Shown: positions 32,592 through 42,066, counted from the stretch's first letter. The stretch: DNA of 64,000 nt from Streptomyces sp. R33 (GCF_041200175.1 NZ_CP165727.1:4414501-4478500); one strand, 5' to 3'. Numbers and translations: made by a program. The notes: generated by a model from the sequence alone, not told the origin.

Positions 32592-33901
32592 CCCCCACCG
32601 ACGCCGACCACACCCTCCAGGCCCTCGACGAGGCCCTGGCCCTGGTCAGCCGCGATCCCCGGCCCGGCGCAGCCGGCACCCACCGCGCCGCCGCCTGGCC
32701 GCAGGCCCGGGAGGCCGCCGCCCGCGCCGGCTCCGCCGTCCGGCCCCGCACCCACCGGGTCCCCCTCGCCGACGCGCTCGGGGAGGTGCTGGCCCAGTCC
32801 CTGGAGGCCCTCACCGATCTGCCGTCCTTCGACACCTCCGCCATGGACGGCTGGGCCGTCGCCGGGCCGGGCCCCTGGACCGTCCGCCCCGGCGGCGGGG
32901 TGCTGGCCGGCTCCGACCGCCCCGAGCCGCTGGCCGACGGCGAGGCGGTACGGATCGCCACCGGCGCCCGGATCCCCGCCGACACCACCGCCGTGATCCG
33001 CAGCGAGCACTCGCGCGAGTCCGGCACCCAGCTGCACGCCGACCGGACCGTCCTCACCGGCCAGGACATCCGCCCCCGGGGCCAGGAGTGCCGCTCCGGC
33101 GATCTGCTGCTGCCCGCCGGCTCCCTGGTCACCCCGGCCGTCCTGGGCCTCGCCGCGGCCGCCGGGTACGACGAACTCGCCACCCGGCCCCGGCCCCGCG
33201 TCGAGATCCTGGTGCTCGGGGACGAGCTGCTCACCGAGGGCCGCCCGCACGACGGCCTGATCCGGGACGCCCTCAGCCCCATGCTCGGCCCCTGGCTCAC
33301 CCGGCTCGGCGCCGAGGTCACCGCCACCCGCCGGCTCGGCGACGACCCCGAGGGCGCCAAGGCCCTGCTGGACGCCATCACCTGCTCCGACGCCGACCTG
33401 GTCCTCACCACCGGCGGGACCGCCTCCGGCCCCGTCGACCACGTCCACCCCGTCCTGCAGGAGGCCGGCGCCGAACTGCTGGTCGACGGGGTCGCCGTAC
33501 GCCCCGGGCACCCCATGCTGCTGGCCAGGCTCGGCGACAGGGCCTCCGGCCAGGACGCGGTGCGCCACCTGGTCGGCCTGCCCGGCAACCCGCTCGCCGC
33601 CGTATCCGGACTGCTGACCCTCGCCGAACCGCTGCTGCGCGCCTTGGCCGGCCGCCGCCAGCGCCCCCGGTACACGGTCCCGGTGCAGGGCGACGTACCC
33701 GGCCACCCGTACGACACCCGGCTCGTGCCCGTCCTGCTGACCGACGAGCACGCCGTGCCGCTGCGCTACAACGGCCCCGCCATGCTGCGCGGCGTGGCCG
33801 CCGCCGACGGGCTGGCCGTCGTACCGCCGCACGGGGCGCACGACGGGCAGGACCTCGAGATCCTGGATCTGCCGTGGGTCTCGGGAGGATGTTTCACGTG
33901 A
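32588..33901 (+). CDS. moeA: Molybdopterin molybdenumtransferase MoeA
   Basis: A 437-residue MoeA-type enzyme that inserts molybdate into adenylylated molybdopterin. SFDTSAMDGWAV near residue 80, GxxxRIATGARIPADTTAVI, the MoCF-binding domain ILVLGDELLTEGRPHDG...LVLTTGGTASGPVDHVHPVL and the GLPGNPLAAV loop are diagnostic. A short N-terminal extension precedes the core. It overlaps mobA by four bases. Its last codons overlap the next gene and a parS site. Confidence 0.95.
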   Translation: MTPTDADHTLQALDEALALVSRDPRPGAAGTHRAAAWPQAREAAARAGSAVRPRTHRVPLADALGEVLAQSLEALTDLPSFDTSAMDGWAVAGPGPWTVRPGGGVLAGSDRPEPLADGEAVRIATGARIPADTTAVIRSEHSRESGTQLHADRTVLTGQDIRPRGQECRSGDLLLPAGSLVTPAVLGLAAAAGYDELATRPRPRVEILVLGDELLTEGRPHDGLIRDALSPMLGPWLTRLGAEVTATRRLGDDPEGAKALLDAITCSDADLVLTTGGTASGPVDHVHPVLQEAGAELLVDGVAVRPGHPMLLARLGDRASGQDAVRHLVGLPGNPLAAVSGLLTLAEPLLRALAGRRQRPRYTVPVQGDVPGHPYDTRLVPVLLTDEHAVPLRYNGPAMLRGVAAADGLAVVPPHGAHDGQDLEILDLPWVSGGCFT

Positions 33902-34989
33902 AACTCCACGGCCAGGACGCGATGGCCCGTGGCGCCGACGAGAAGCTCGTCTCGCGGCGCATCAAACTGCCCAAGCGCGTCGTGGAGAAGCCGCTCCGAC
34001 AGGTCGGCAAACGCCTGTTGATGGCCCTGTTCGTGCTGTTCCTGACGGTCCTGATCGTGTGGCTCGACCGCGACGGGTACCACGACAACGCCAACGAGCA
34101 GGTCGACTTCCTCGACTGCGTCTACTACGCCACGGTGACCCTGTCGACGACCGGCTACGGCGACATCGTCCCGTACAGCGACAGCGCGCGGCTGACCAAC
34201 ATCCTGCTGATCACGCCCTTGCGCGTGCTCTTCCTGATCATCCTGGTCGGCACCACCCTGGAGGTCCTGACCGAGAAGACCCGCGAAGAGTGGCGACTGA
34301 GCCGCTGGAGGAAGAACTTGCGTGAGCACACGGTCGTCGTCGGCTTCGGCACCAAGGGGCGCTCTGCGCTGCAGACGCTGCTGGCCACCGGCCTGCGCAA
34401 GGAGCAGGTCGTCATCGTGGACCCCAGCGCCAAGGTGATCGACACGGCCAACGCGGAGGGGTTCACCGGGGTCGTCGGCGACGCAACCCGCTCCGATGTG
34501 CTGCTGCGCGCCGAGCTGCAGAAGGCCCGTCAGATCGTCATCGCCACGCAGCGGGACGACACCGCCGTCCTGGTCACGCTGACGGCTCGGCAGATGAACC
34601 GCGGCGCGAAGATCGTCGCGGCGGTCCGCGAGGAGGAGAACGCGCCGCTGCTGCGCCAGTCGGGTGCGGACGCGGTCATCACGAGCGCGAGCGCGGCCGG
34701 CCGGCTGCTGGGGCTCTCGGTGCTGAGCCCGAGTGCGGGCACGGTGATGGAGGACCTGATCCAGCAGGGCAGCGGGCTGGACCTGATCGAACGCCCCGTC
34801 AGGAAGGCCGAGGTGGGCAAGGGCGTACGGGAGACGGAGGACCTGGTGGTGAGCGTGCTGCGCGGCCACCGGCTGCTCGCGTACGACGACCCGCACGCGA
34901 GCCCGCTCCAGCTGACGGACCGTCTCATCACCATCGTGCGCGCGGCGCCGCTCGCCTCGTCGCCGATGACGAGGGGACCCGCCGACTAG
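33889..34989 (+). CDS. Two-TM potassium channel with cytoplasmic RCK (TrkA-N) domain
   Basis: A 366-residue channel of MthK type. Two helices (LLMALFVLFLTVLIVWL and LLITPLRVLFLIILVGTTL) flank the pore loop with selectivity filter TLSTTGYGDIVP. The RCK/NAD-binding domain starts VVVGFGTKGRSALQTLLA, followed by a TrkA-C-like end. ATG 33889 has GGGAGG upstream and begins MFHVKL, whose codons are a parS site. The 13-bp overlap with moeA implies co-transcription by position, although the functions are unrelated. Confidence 0.9.
   Translation: MFHVKLHGQDAMARGADEKLVSRRIKLPKRVVEKPLRQVGKRLLMALFVLFLTVLIVWLDRDGYHDNANEQVDFLDCVYYATVTLSTTGYGDIVPYSDSARLTNILLITPLRVLFLIILVGTTLEVLTEKTREEWRLSRWRKNLREHTVVVGFGTKGRSALQTLLATGLRKEQVVIVDPSAKVIDTANAEGFTGVVGDATRSDVLLRAELQKARQIVIATQRDDTAVLVTLTARQMNRGAKIVAAVREEENAPLLRQSGADAVITSASAAGRLLGLSVLSPSAGTVMEDLIQQGSGLDLIERPVRKAEVGKGVRETEDLVVSVLRGHRLLAYDDPHASPLQLTDRLITIVRAAPLASSPMTRGPAD
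33891..33904. promoter_or_regulatory. parS centromere-like site (ParB binding)
   Basis: Exact GTTTCACGTGAAAC core. It spans the last codons of moeA and codons 1-6 of the channel gene (MFHVK). Streptomyces parS sites cluster around oriC and load ParB for chromosome organisation and segregation. Confidence 0.9.
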
Positions 34990-35024
34990 CCGACGTGCCG
35001 CCGGGGTGGCGTACCCTCCGGGCC

Positions 35025-36002
35025 ATGCATGCGATCACCATCGAACAGCCCGGCGGCCCCGAGGCCCTCGTCTGGGCCGAGGTACCCGATCCGGTGGCCG
35101 GCGAGGGCGAGGTCCTCGTCGACGTCGCGGCGAGCGCCGTGAACCGCGCCGACATCCTCCAGCGCCAGGGGTTCTACGACCCCCCGCCCGGCGCCTCCCG
35201 CTACCCCGGCCTGGAGTGCTCGGGGCGTATCGCCGCCCTCGGACCGGGGGTGTCCGGCTGGGCGGTGGGCGACGAGGTGTGCGCGCTGCTCGGCGGCGGC
35301 GGGTACGCGGAGCGGGTCGCCGTCCCGGCCGGCCAGCTGCTGCCGGTCCCGGCGGGCGTGGACCTCGTGACGGCGGCGGCGCTGCCCGAGGTGGTCTGCA
35401 CCGTGTGGTCGAACGTGTTCATGGTGGCGCACCTGCGCCCCGGCGAGACGGTGCTGGTGCACGGCGGCTCCAGCGGCATCGGCACGATGGCGATCCAGCT
35501 GGCGAAGGCGGTCGGCGCGACGGTGGCGGTGACGGCCGGAGGCCCGGAGAAGCTGGCCCGCTGCAAGGAGCTCGGCGCGGACATCCTGATCGACTACCGC
35601 GAGCAGGACTTCGTGGCGGAGCTGCGGGCCGCGACGGGCGGCGCCGGCGCGGACGTCATCCTGGACATCATGGGCGCGAAGTATCTGGCGCGGAACCTGG
35701 ACGCCCTGGCCGTGAACGGCCGGCTCGCGGTGATCGGGCTCCAGGGCGGGGTGAAGGCCGAGCTCAACCTGGGCGCGCTGCTGGCGAAGCGGGCGGCGAT
35801 CACCGCCACCTCCTTGCGGGCGCGCCCGCCGGCGGAGAAGGCGGCCATCGTCGCCGCCGTACGGGAGCACGTGTGGCCCCTGGTGGCCGCGGGCCGGGTC
35901 CGCCCGGTGGTGCACGCGACGTACTCGATGGCGGACGCCACCGAGGCCCACCGCACGATGGAATCGAGCACGCACGTGGGCAAGCTCCTGCTCACCACCT
36001 GA
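35025..36002 (+). CDS. NADPH:quinone oxidoreductase (zinc-independent MDR family)
   Basis: A 325-residue medium-chain reductase. The N-terminal GroES-like domain (SAVNRADILQRQGFYDPPPG, YPGLECSGRIAALG) is followed by a Rossmann fold with VLVHGGSSGIGTMAIQLAKAVGATV. No zinc ligands are present, and the order matches the PIG3/Qor quinone reductase group. It reduces quinones or similar electrophiles with NADPH. ATG 35025 is used. It ends at a strong bidirectional terminator. Confidence 0.92.
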   Translation: MHAITIEQPGGPEALVWAEVPDPVAGEGEVLVDVAASAVNRADILQRQGFYDPPPGASRYPGLECSGRIAALGPGVSGWAVGDEVCALLGGGGYAERVAVPAGQLLPVPAGVDLVTAAALPEVVCTVWSNVFMVAHLRPGETVLVHGGSSGIGTMAIQLAKAVGATVAVTAGGPEKLARCKELGADILIDYREQDFVAELRAATGGAGADVILDIMGAKYLARNLDALAVNGRLAVIGLQGGVKAELNLGALLAKRAAITATSLRARPPAEKAAIVAAVREHVWPLVAAGRVRPVVHATYSMADATEAHRTMESSTHVGKLLLTT

Positions 36003-36010
36003 CGGCTGCG

Positions 36011-36050
36011 CCGCCGGGCCCTCTCCCCGGGCGGGGAGAGGGCCCGGCGG
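36011..36050. terminator. Strong bidirectional terminator between the quinone reductase and bkd operon 2
   Basis: Perfect 18-bp stem (CCGCCGGGCCCTCTCCCC at 36011-36028 with 36033-36050) and a GGGC loop between convergent genes. Confidence 0.9.
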
Positions 36051-36059
36051 GCCATGCCG

Positions 36060-37367
36060 TTACAGCGAACGCAGCAGCACCGCAGGCGACTCCACGCAGT
36101 CCGCGACGTACCGCAGGAACCCACCCGCCGTGCCGCCGTCGCACACCCGGTGGTCGAACGTCAGCGACAGCTGGACGACCTGGCGGACCGCCAGTTCGCC
36201 CTGGTGGACCCACGGCTTCGCCACGATCCGGCCGACGCCGAGCATCGCCGCCTCCGGGTGGTTGATGATCGGCGTGGAGCCGTCCACACCGAACACCCCG
36301 TAGTTGTTCAGGGTGAACGTCCCGCCCGTGAGATCCGCCGGCGCCAGCTTCCCGGCGCGGGCGACCTCGGTGAGGCGGGCGAACTCCGCCGACAGGGACT
36401 CGGCGCCGCGCGCCTGCGCGTCCCGGACCACCGGGACCACCAGCCCGCGCTCCGTCTGCGCCGCGAAGCCCAGGTGCACGGACGGCAGCCGTACGATCTC
36501 GTTCGCCGCGAGGTCCACGGTCGAGTTGAGCTCCGGGTACTTCGCCAGCGCGGCCGTGCAGATCCGGGCCAGCAGCGCGAGCACCGAGATCTTCGGCCCG
36601 CCCACGGCGTTCATCGCGGCCCGCGCCGCCATCAGCTCGGTCGCATCGGCGTCGACCCAGCACGTGGCGTCCGGGATCTCCCGGCGGCTGCGCGACAGCT
36701 TCTCGGCCACCGCGCCCCGCAGGCCCTTCAGCGGAATCCGCTCACCGCTCACCGCGGCCGCCACGGGGGCGGAAACGGGAACGGCCACCGGCTCCGGCGC
36801 GCGGAGCGCCGCCTCGACGTCCGCACGCAGGATCAGGCCCTCGGGCCCGGATCCGTGCAGCGCGCGCAGGTCGATCCCGTGGTCCCGCGCCAGCTTGCGC
36901 ACCAGCGGCGAGATCACGGCGACGGGCCCGGCCGAAACGGGAGCAGGAGCCTGAGCGGCAGCGGGCGCGATGGGAGCGGGTGCGGGAGCAGCGGCGACAG
37001 CCGGCGTTGCGGAGCCAGGTCGCACCCGCCTCCGACGCGCCGTACGCGAGTGGTCCGTCCCGTAGCCGACCAGGACGTTGCCCGAGCCGGAGTCCTCGGG
37101 CTCCACCGCCTCGTCCGCGCCCGCACCCACCGCCACCGTGATCAGCGGTGCTCCGACGGGGAGTTCCGTGCCCTCCTCCCCGAACCTGGCGGTGACCACA
37201 CCGCCGTACGGGCACGGCACCTCCACCATCGCCTTGGCCGTCTCGACCTCGACCACCGGCTGGTCGACGGCGACGACGTCGCCCACCGCCACCAGCCAGC
37301 GGACGATCTCGGCCTCGGTCAGTCCCTCCCCGAGATCGGGGAGCTTGAACTCCATTACCTGCGCCAT
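36060..37367 (-). CDS. bkdC: Branched-chain 2-oxoacid dehydrogenase E2, copy 2
   Basis: A 435-residue E2. Lipoyl domain with ETAKAMVEVP (residues about 40-50), Ala/Pro linker, subunit-binding domain VRKLARDHGIDLRALHGSGPEG and catalytic SLTFDHRVCDGGTAGG at the end. It is about 45 residues shorter than copy 1, mainly in the linker. Start ATG 37367 overlaps the bkdB stop by one base (TGATG), as in operon 1. Last gene of the operon, ending at a perfect 18-bp terminator. Confidence 0.95.
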   Translation of the reverse strand: MAQVMEFKLPDLGEGLTEAEIVRWLVAVGDVVAVDQPVVEVETAKAMVEVPCPYGGVVTARFGEEGTELPVGAPLITVAVGAGADEAVEPEDSGSGNVLVGYGTDHSRTARRRRVRPGSATPAVAAAPAPAPIAPAAAQAPAPVSAGPVAVISPLVRKLARDHGIDLRALHGSGPEGLILRADVEAALRAPEPVAVPVSAPVAAAVSGERIPLKGLRGAVAEKLSRSRREIPDATCWVDADATELMAARAAMNAVGGPKISVLALLARICTAALAKYPELNSTVDLAANEIVRLPSVHLGFAAQTERGLVVPVVRDAQARGAESLSAEFARLTEVARAGKLAPADLTGGTFTLNNYGVFGVDGSTPIINHPEAAMLGVGRIVAKPWVHQGELAVRQVVQLSLTFDHRVCDGGTAGGFLRYVADCVESPAVLLRSL

Positions 37368-38365
37368 CAGTTCTCCCACTGCAGGCGGGCCACGGTGTCC
37401 AGGATCCGGTCCACACCGGGCAGATGGTGCTTCTCGAGCATCGGCGGCGGGTACGGGATGTCGAAGCCCGTCACGCGCAGCACCGGCGCCTCCAGGTGGT
37501 GGAAGCACTTCTCCTGGATGCGGGCGACGAGCTCCGCGCCCGGTCCTGCGAAGCCGTTGGCCTCGTGGACCACCACCGCGCGCCCGGTGCGGCGTACGGA
37601 CGCCACGACCGTGTCCTCGTCGAACGGGACGAGCGAGCGCAGGTCCACGACCTCCAGGTCCCAGCCCTCCTCGCGCGCCGCCTCGGCCGCCTCCAGGCAC
37701 ACCGGCAGCGAGGGGCCGTACGTGATCAGCGTGGCGCTCGTGCCCGTACGCCGGACGAGTGCCTTCCCGATCCCCGGCACGGCCGCCGGCGTCTCGGGGT
37801 TCCACTGGGCCTTCGACCAGTACAGCCGCTTCGGCTCCAGGAAGACCACCGGGTCGTCGCTCGCGATCGACGCGCGCAGCAGCCCGTACGCGTCCTCGAC
37901 GGTCGCCGGGGTCACCACGTGCAGCCCGGGGGTGGCCACGTAGTACGCCTCGGAGGAGTCGCTGTGGTGCTCCACCCCGCCGATCCCGCCGCCGTACGGC
38001 ACCCGGATGGTGATCGGCAGCGGCATCGCGCCGCGCGTGCGGTTGCGCATCTTCGCCACGTGCGAGATGAGCTGCTCGAACGCCGGGTAGGCGAACGCGT
38101 CGAACTGCATCTCCACGACCGGCCGCAGCCCGTACATGGCCATGCCCACCGCGGCGCCCAGGATCCCGGCCTCCGCGAGCGGGGTGTCCGTACAGCGGTC
38201 CTCGCCGAACTCCTTCGCGAGGCCGTCCGTGATCCGGAAGACCCCGCCCAGCGTCCCGACGTCCTCGCCCATGACGTGGACCGTGGGGTCCTCCGCCATG
38301 GCGTCGCGCATGGCCCGTCCCAGGGCCTGCGCCATCGTCGCCGGCTTCACGGCCACCGTGGTCAC
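37367..38365 (-). CDS. bkdB: Branched-chain 2-oxoacid dehydrogenase E1 beta, copy 2
   Basis: A 332-residue E1 beta. GEDVGTLGGVFRITDGL, DTPLAEAGILGAAVGMAM, PYGGGIGGVEHHSDSSEA and GFDIPYPPPMLEKHHLPG are the family landmarks. The start GTG 38365 overlaps the bkdA stop (GTGA) and has GGAGGAG upstream. It is clearly paralogous to, but well diverged from, the copy at 18502. Confidence 0.95.
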   Translation of the reverse strand: MTTVAVKPATMAQALGRAMRDAMAEDPTVHVMGEDVGTLGGVFRITDGLAKEFGEDRCTDTPLAEAGILGAAVGMAMYGLRPVVEMQFDAFAYPAFEQLISHVAKMRNRTRGAMPLPITIRVPYGGGIGGVEHHSDSSEAYYVATPGLHVVTPATVEDAYGLLRASIASDDPVVFLEPKRLYWSKAQWNPETPAAVPGIGKALVRRTGTSATLITYGPSLPVCLEAAEAAREEGWDLEVVDLRSLVPFDEDTVVASVRRTGRAVVVHEANGFAGPGAELVARIQEKCFHHLEAPVLRVTGFDIPYPPPMLEKHHLPGVDRILDTVARLQWEN

Positions 38366-39498
38366 GACTGCTCCTCCGCGTCGAGCTCGGCGCGCAGCAT
38401 CTCCGCCTGCTCGCGGAGCCGGCCGGTCTGCTCCGCGTAGACGTTTTCGAACAGGTCCATCGGGTCGAGCACGGGCTCGGCGTTCATCCGCTCGCGCAGC
38501 GTCGCGGCCATCGCCTCGGCGGCGTCCTTGGCCTCCTGGATGCCCGCCGCGTCCAGCAGCCCGCGCGCGGTCAGCTCGCGCTCCAGCAGCTCCACCGGGT
38601 CGTGCGCCTTCCATGCCTCGACCTCGGCGTCACCGCGGTAGCGGGTGGCGTCGTCGGCGTTCGTGTGGGCCTCGATGCGGTACGTGATCGCCTCGATCAG
38701 CGTCGGTCCGCCGCCGGCCCGGGCCCGCCGGACCGCCTCGGACAGCACCTCGTGCACGGCGGCGATGTCGTTGCCGTCGACGAGGCGGCCCGGCATCCCG
38801 TACCCGACGGCCTTGTGGGCCAGGGTGGGGGCGGCGGTCTGCTTGGCGAGGGGGACGGATATGGCGAAGCCGTTGTTCTGGACGAGGAAGACCACCGGGG
38901 CCTGCCAGACGGCCGCGAAGTTCAGCGCCTCGTGGAAATCGCCCTCGCTGGTGCCGCCGTCGCCCACCAGGGCGAGGGCGACCACGTCGTCGCCGCGCAG
39001 CCGGGCCGCGTGCGCCAGGCCGACCGCGTGCGGCAGCTGGGTGGCGAGCGGGGTGCTCAGCGGGGCGATCCGGTGCTCGCGCGGGTCGTAGCCCGTGTGC
39101 CAGTCGCCGCGCAGCAGGGTCAGCGCCTGGACGGGGTCGAGGCCGCGCGCCACGGCCGCGAGGGTGTCGCGGTAGCTCGGGAAGAGCCAGTCCTGCTCCT
39201 CGAGGACCAGCGCGGCCGCGATCTCGCAGGCCTCCTGGCCGACCGTGGAGGGGTACACCGCGAGCCGGCCCTGCCGGGTGAGGGCGGTGGCCTGGGCGTT
39301 GTAGCGGCGGCCGCGCACCAGCTCGGCGTAGCAGCGCCGCATCAGCTCGGGGTCGAGCTTCTCGGCGGCCGGCGTGCCCAGTACCCGGTACGGCTCGGGG
39401 TCCGGGAGCAGCGGGGCGGCATCCGTACGGGGCCTCCAGGCGGGCGGCGGGGTGGATCGGTAGGACGCACCGGCACCGGGCAGCTCTTGGACCGTCAT
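38362..39498 (-). CDS. bkdA: Branched-chain 2-oxoacid dehydrogenase E1 alpha, copy 2
   Basis: A 378-residue E1 alpha. The thiamine-diphosphate motif runs from GDGGTSEGDFHEALNF to LVQNNGFAIS; RQGRLAVYPSTVGQEACEI and HTNADDATRYR also match. It lacks the Lys/Ala-rich N-terminal extension of copy 1. ATG 39498 follows GAGGAGG by 11 bases. It is divergent from an Lrp-type gene, the bkdR arrangement, and a PaaR-like site lies between the two. Confidence 0.95.
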   Translation of the reverse strand: MTVQELPGAGASYRSTPPPAWRPRTDAAPLLPDPEPYRVLGTPAAEKLDPELMRRCYAELVRGRRYNAQATALTRQGRLAVYPSTVGQEACEIAAALVLEEQDWLFPSYRDTLAAVARGLDPVQALTLLRGDWHTGYDPREHRIAPLSTPLATQLPHAVGLAHAARLRGDDVVALALVGDGGTSEGDFHEALNFAAVWQAPVVFLVQNNGFAISVPLAKQTAAPTLAHKAVGYGMPGRLVDGNDIAAVHEVLSEAVRRARAGGGPTLIEAITYRIEAHTNADDATRYRGDAEVEAWKAHDPVELLERELTARGLLDAAGIQEAKDAAEAMAATLRERMNAEPVLDPMDLFENVYAEQTGRLREQAEMLRAELDAEEQS

Positions 39499-39586
39499 GG
39501 CGGCGTACACCTCCTCGTGGGAAGTCGTCTGGGCACCCCTGGGGGCACCCCCGGCGGTGACCGGGGGCATGTGAGGCGCCTCACCA

Positions 39587-39600
39587 ACCGATTGTTCGGT
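39587..39600. promoter_or_regulatory. PaaR-like operator between bkd operon 2 and bkdR
   Basis: ACCGATTGTTCGGT has the same ACCGA/TCGGT arms and four-base centre as the two sites in the paa locus (44314-44327 and 48994-49007), differing by one base. It lies 88 bases upstream of bkdA and 101 bases upstream of bkdR. Confidence 0.55.
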
Positions 39601-39701
39601 CGATGGCGCAATTTGGCTACAGGCGGCTCCAGGCTGTGGACAAAGTGGCGCCGGGGCCCTGGGATGGGTGCAGGACGTCCAGGAGAGGGAGGCAGTGGGC
39701 A

Positions 39702-40256
39702 ATGCCGGATGAACAAATGGCCGCAGCGGGTTCCGCACCGGTCCCACCGGGTGGTGCACCTTCCGCCCCACAGGCCCCGCCCCGCGCCCTGGATCCCATC
39801 GACCGTTCGATCATGCGCCTGCTCCAGGCGGACGGCCGGGCGTCCATACGGTCGGTGGCCGAGCAGGTCCACGTGTCGCGCGCGAACGCCTACGCCCGGA
39901 TCAACCGGCTGATCGACGACGGGGTGATCCGCGGGTTCACGGCCCGCGTCAACCACGAAAGGGCAGGCCAGGGCGCGTCCGCGTACATCACCCTGAAGAT
40001 CGTCCAGAACTCCTGGCGCACGGTCCGCGAGAAGCTGCGCGAGCTCCCGGGCGCCGCCCACATCGCGCTGGTCAGCGGCGATTTCGACGTCCTGCTCCTG
40101 GTCCACACGCCGGACAACCGCACCCTGCGCGAGCTGGTGCTGACCCGCCTCCAGTCCATCCCGGAGGTCCTCTCGACGCGCACGCTGCTGGTCTTCGAGG
40201 AGACCGACCTCCTCGACACGGGCCCGAACGGCGGACCGGCGATCTCCGAGGAGTAG
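39702..40256 (+). CDS. bkdR: Lrp/AsnC-family regulator (BkdR type)
   Basis: A 184-residue regulator from ATG 39702, with an unstructured Pro/Ala N-terminus before DPIDRSIMRLLQADGRASIRSVAEQ and HVSRANAYARINRLIDDGVIRGF (AsnC helix-turn-helix). The C-terminal RAM domain includes SAYITLKIVQNSWRTVREKLRELPGAAHIALVSGDFDVLLLVH. The divergent position next to bkdA identifies it as the branched-chain regulator, expected to sense branched-chain amino acids. A longer frame back to 39603 lacks support. Confidence 0.88.
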   Translation: MPDEQMAAAGSAPVPPGGAPSAPQAPPRALDPIDRSIMRLLQADGRASIRSVAEQVHVSRANAYARINRLIDDGVIRGFTARVNHERAGQGASAYITLKIVQNSWRTVREKLRELPGAAHIALVSGDFDVLLLVHTPDNRTLRELVLTRLQSIPEVLSTRTLLVFEETDLLDTGPNGGPAISEE

Positions 40257-40291
40257 GCGGTCCCCTGAGAAGCAGGGGGCTGCGGAACGCG

Positions 40292-40336
40292 ACAGCGCCC
40301 CGGGAACGGCCTGGAGGGCCGTTCCCGGGGCGCTGT
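40292..40336. terminator. Bidirectional terminator with a 20-bp perfect stem
   Basis: Bases 40292-40311 pair without mismatch to 40317-40336 around a TGGAG loop, between bkdR and the convergent secreted-protein gene. Confidence 0.9.
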
Positions 40337-40356
40337 GCGAGGCGCCTACGGGTTGA

Positions 40357-42066
40357 TCACTTGGTCTCGTAGTAGCCGAAGATGTCGACGATCAGGTCGG
40401 TCGTGTCCCAGCTCTGGTTCCAGAAGTCGACGACCCCGTTGACGCCGCCGGAGCTGGCCTGGACCAGGTTCGGGACGGTCTTGCCGGCCGTCCAGTTCAG
40501 CGTGGACGCGGTGGGACGCGTCAGCTGAGACTCGGTGCCGCTGTCGTACTGGTCCGGCGTGTTCGTGTCCGGGGCGACCGAGAGGAAGCCCGCGTCCTTG
40601 GTGTTGGTCACCGTGGTGTTCAGGACGTAGCCCGCGATGCCCTGCTCGCCGTGGGAGATGGGCATCCAGATGTAGCCGCGGGGGTACATCGGCCCCTGGC
40701 CCCAAGCGCGGGTGTCGAGCATGCGGCCCGGGGTGACCGGCATGAAGGCACCCGCGCTGTCGGGGCTGTAGTAGCCGACGACGTCGACGATGACGTCGGT
40801 CCCCGCCCAGGCGCCGTTGAAGACGTTGACCTTCCCGTCGGGACCGACCGGGACGACCACCGAGTTGGCGACGGTCTGCCCGGCCCTGAAGTTCACGTTC
40901 GAGGTGTTCGGGGCCTGCTGGCCGCTCGGGTAGGCCGTCAGGTGGCCGTCCTCGCGCGGGCCGGTGGCGGTCACGTTCAGCGCCACGGCGGTGGCGTTGG
41001 AGGGCACGTACCAGCCGCCGAGCTGCACGCCGATCGTGCCGCGGCCCGCGACCTGTCCCTGGGGCGCACCCTGGCCGGAGCGGGTGTCCACGGCGCGGAC
41101 CGGGGCCATCGGCGTGTAGCCGCTGGCCGCGGTGCGGGTGAAGTAGCCGGTGATGTCGGCGATCAGGTCGACCGCCGTCCAGCTGCCGTTGTACAGCTCG
41201 ACGGTGCCGTCCTTGCCGACCGGCACGACCACCAGGTTCGGGACGGTCTGGCCGGCCTCGAAGTTGAGGTTCGAGGTGGTCGGACGCGTGCCGCCGCCCG
41301 GGAAGGCCGTGACGTGCCCGGGGTTGGCGGCGTTGGTGACGGTGACGTTCAGGGCCACGGCCGTGACGCCCGCCGGGATCTTGCCGTTGCCGGCGATCTT
41401 CACCTTGGCCGAGGAGTACGCCTGGACCATGCCCTTCGGGGCTCCGGTGCCGGTCCGGGTGTCCAGGAGACGGGTCGGGGCGTACGGGGTGAAGTCCGAG
41501 CCGACCGTCGACAGCGGGAGCTCGTTGACGACCTCGGCCTGGTTCACGGAGTCCGTGACGGTGACCTTGACGTTGTACTCGCCGAGCTCGGCGTAGCTGT
41601 GCTTGAGCGACACTTCCTGGCCGGGGAAGGCGTCGACGCCGTCGGTCGTGCCGTCGCCCCAGCTGTAGGTGACGCGGAGCGTGGCGCCCGGGGAGCTGAG
41701 GACCTGGGCCCGCAGTTCGATGCCGTGCGCGGACGTGCTCTGCGCGTCGAGGACGAGGCCCAGGTCCGGGTTGCCGGCGGCGGCGGTCTCCGCGCCCTGG
41801 GCGGTGACGGTCGCGCCGGCCTTGCCCTTGGCCGCGGGCAGGGCCTTGCGGACGGAGTGCTCCGCGGGGCTGTGGAACTTCTTGACTTCGGATGCACCGA
41901 GCTTGCCCAGGTCCGCTCCGGGAGCGGACACCCCCTTGGCCACCGGTGCGGACGGACCCGCGGCCGGACCGGCCGCCTGGGCCATGCCCGGGATGAAACC
42001 AACGCTGGCCGCCACGACGACGGCAGCGGAAACTACGAGACGGCGACTGCGCACCGGCCCCCCCAT
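40357..42066 (-). CDS. Secreted PKD-domain protein with three beta repeats
   Basis: A 569-residue exported protein. The signal peptide RRLVVSAAVVVAASVGFIPGMAQA is followed by a linker and a PKD domain (TYSWGDGTTDG, HSYAELGEYNVKVTVTD; about residues 130-210). Three repeats of the unit seen at 14716-15984 follow (RLLDTRTGTGAPKG; VRAVDTRSGQGAPQG; GRMLDTRAWGQG), each ending in a VDI.GYY-like strand. The domains suggest polysaccharide or cell-surface binding. Start ATG 42066 lacks a clear ribosome site; GTG 42054 is an alternative. It is a single-gene unit ending at a 20-bp terminator. Confidence 0.8.
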   Translation of the reverse strand: MGGPVRSRRLVVSAAVVVAASVGFIPGMAQAAGPAAGPSAPVAKGVSAPGADLGKLGASEVKKFHSPAEHSVRKALPAAKGKAGATVTAQGAETAAAGNPDLGLVLDAQSTSAHGIELRAQVLSSPGATLRVTYSWGDGTTDGVDAFPGQEVSLKHSYAELGEYNVKVTVTDSVNQAEVVNELPLSTVGSDFTPYAPTRLLDTRTGTGAPKGMVQAYSSAKVKIAGNGKIPAGVTAVALNVTVTNAANPGHVTAFPGGGTRPTTSNLNFEAGQTVPNLVVVPVGKDGTVELYNGSWTAVDLIADITGYFTRTAASGYTPMAPVRAVDTRSGQGAPQGQVAGRGTIGVQLGGWYVPSNATAVALNVTATGPREDGHLTAYPSGQQAPNTSNVNFRAGQTVANSVVVPVGPDGKVNVFNGAWAGTDVIVDVVGYYSPDSAGAFMPVTPGRMLDTRAWGQGPMYPRGYIWMPISHGEQGIAGYVLNTTVTNTKDAGFLSVAPDTNTPDQYDSGTESQLTRPTASTLNWTAGKTVPNLVQASSGGVNGVVDFWNQSWDTTDLIVDIFGYYETK

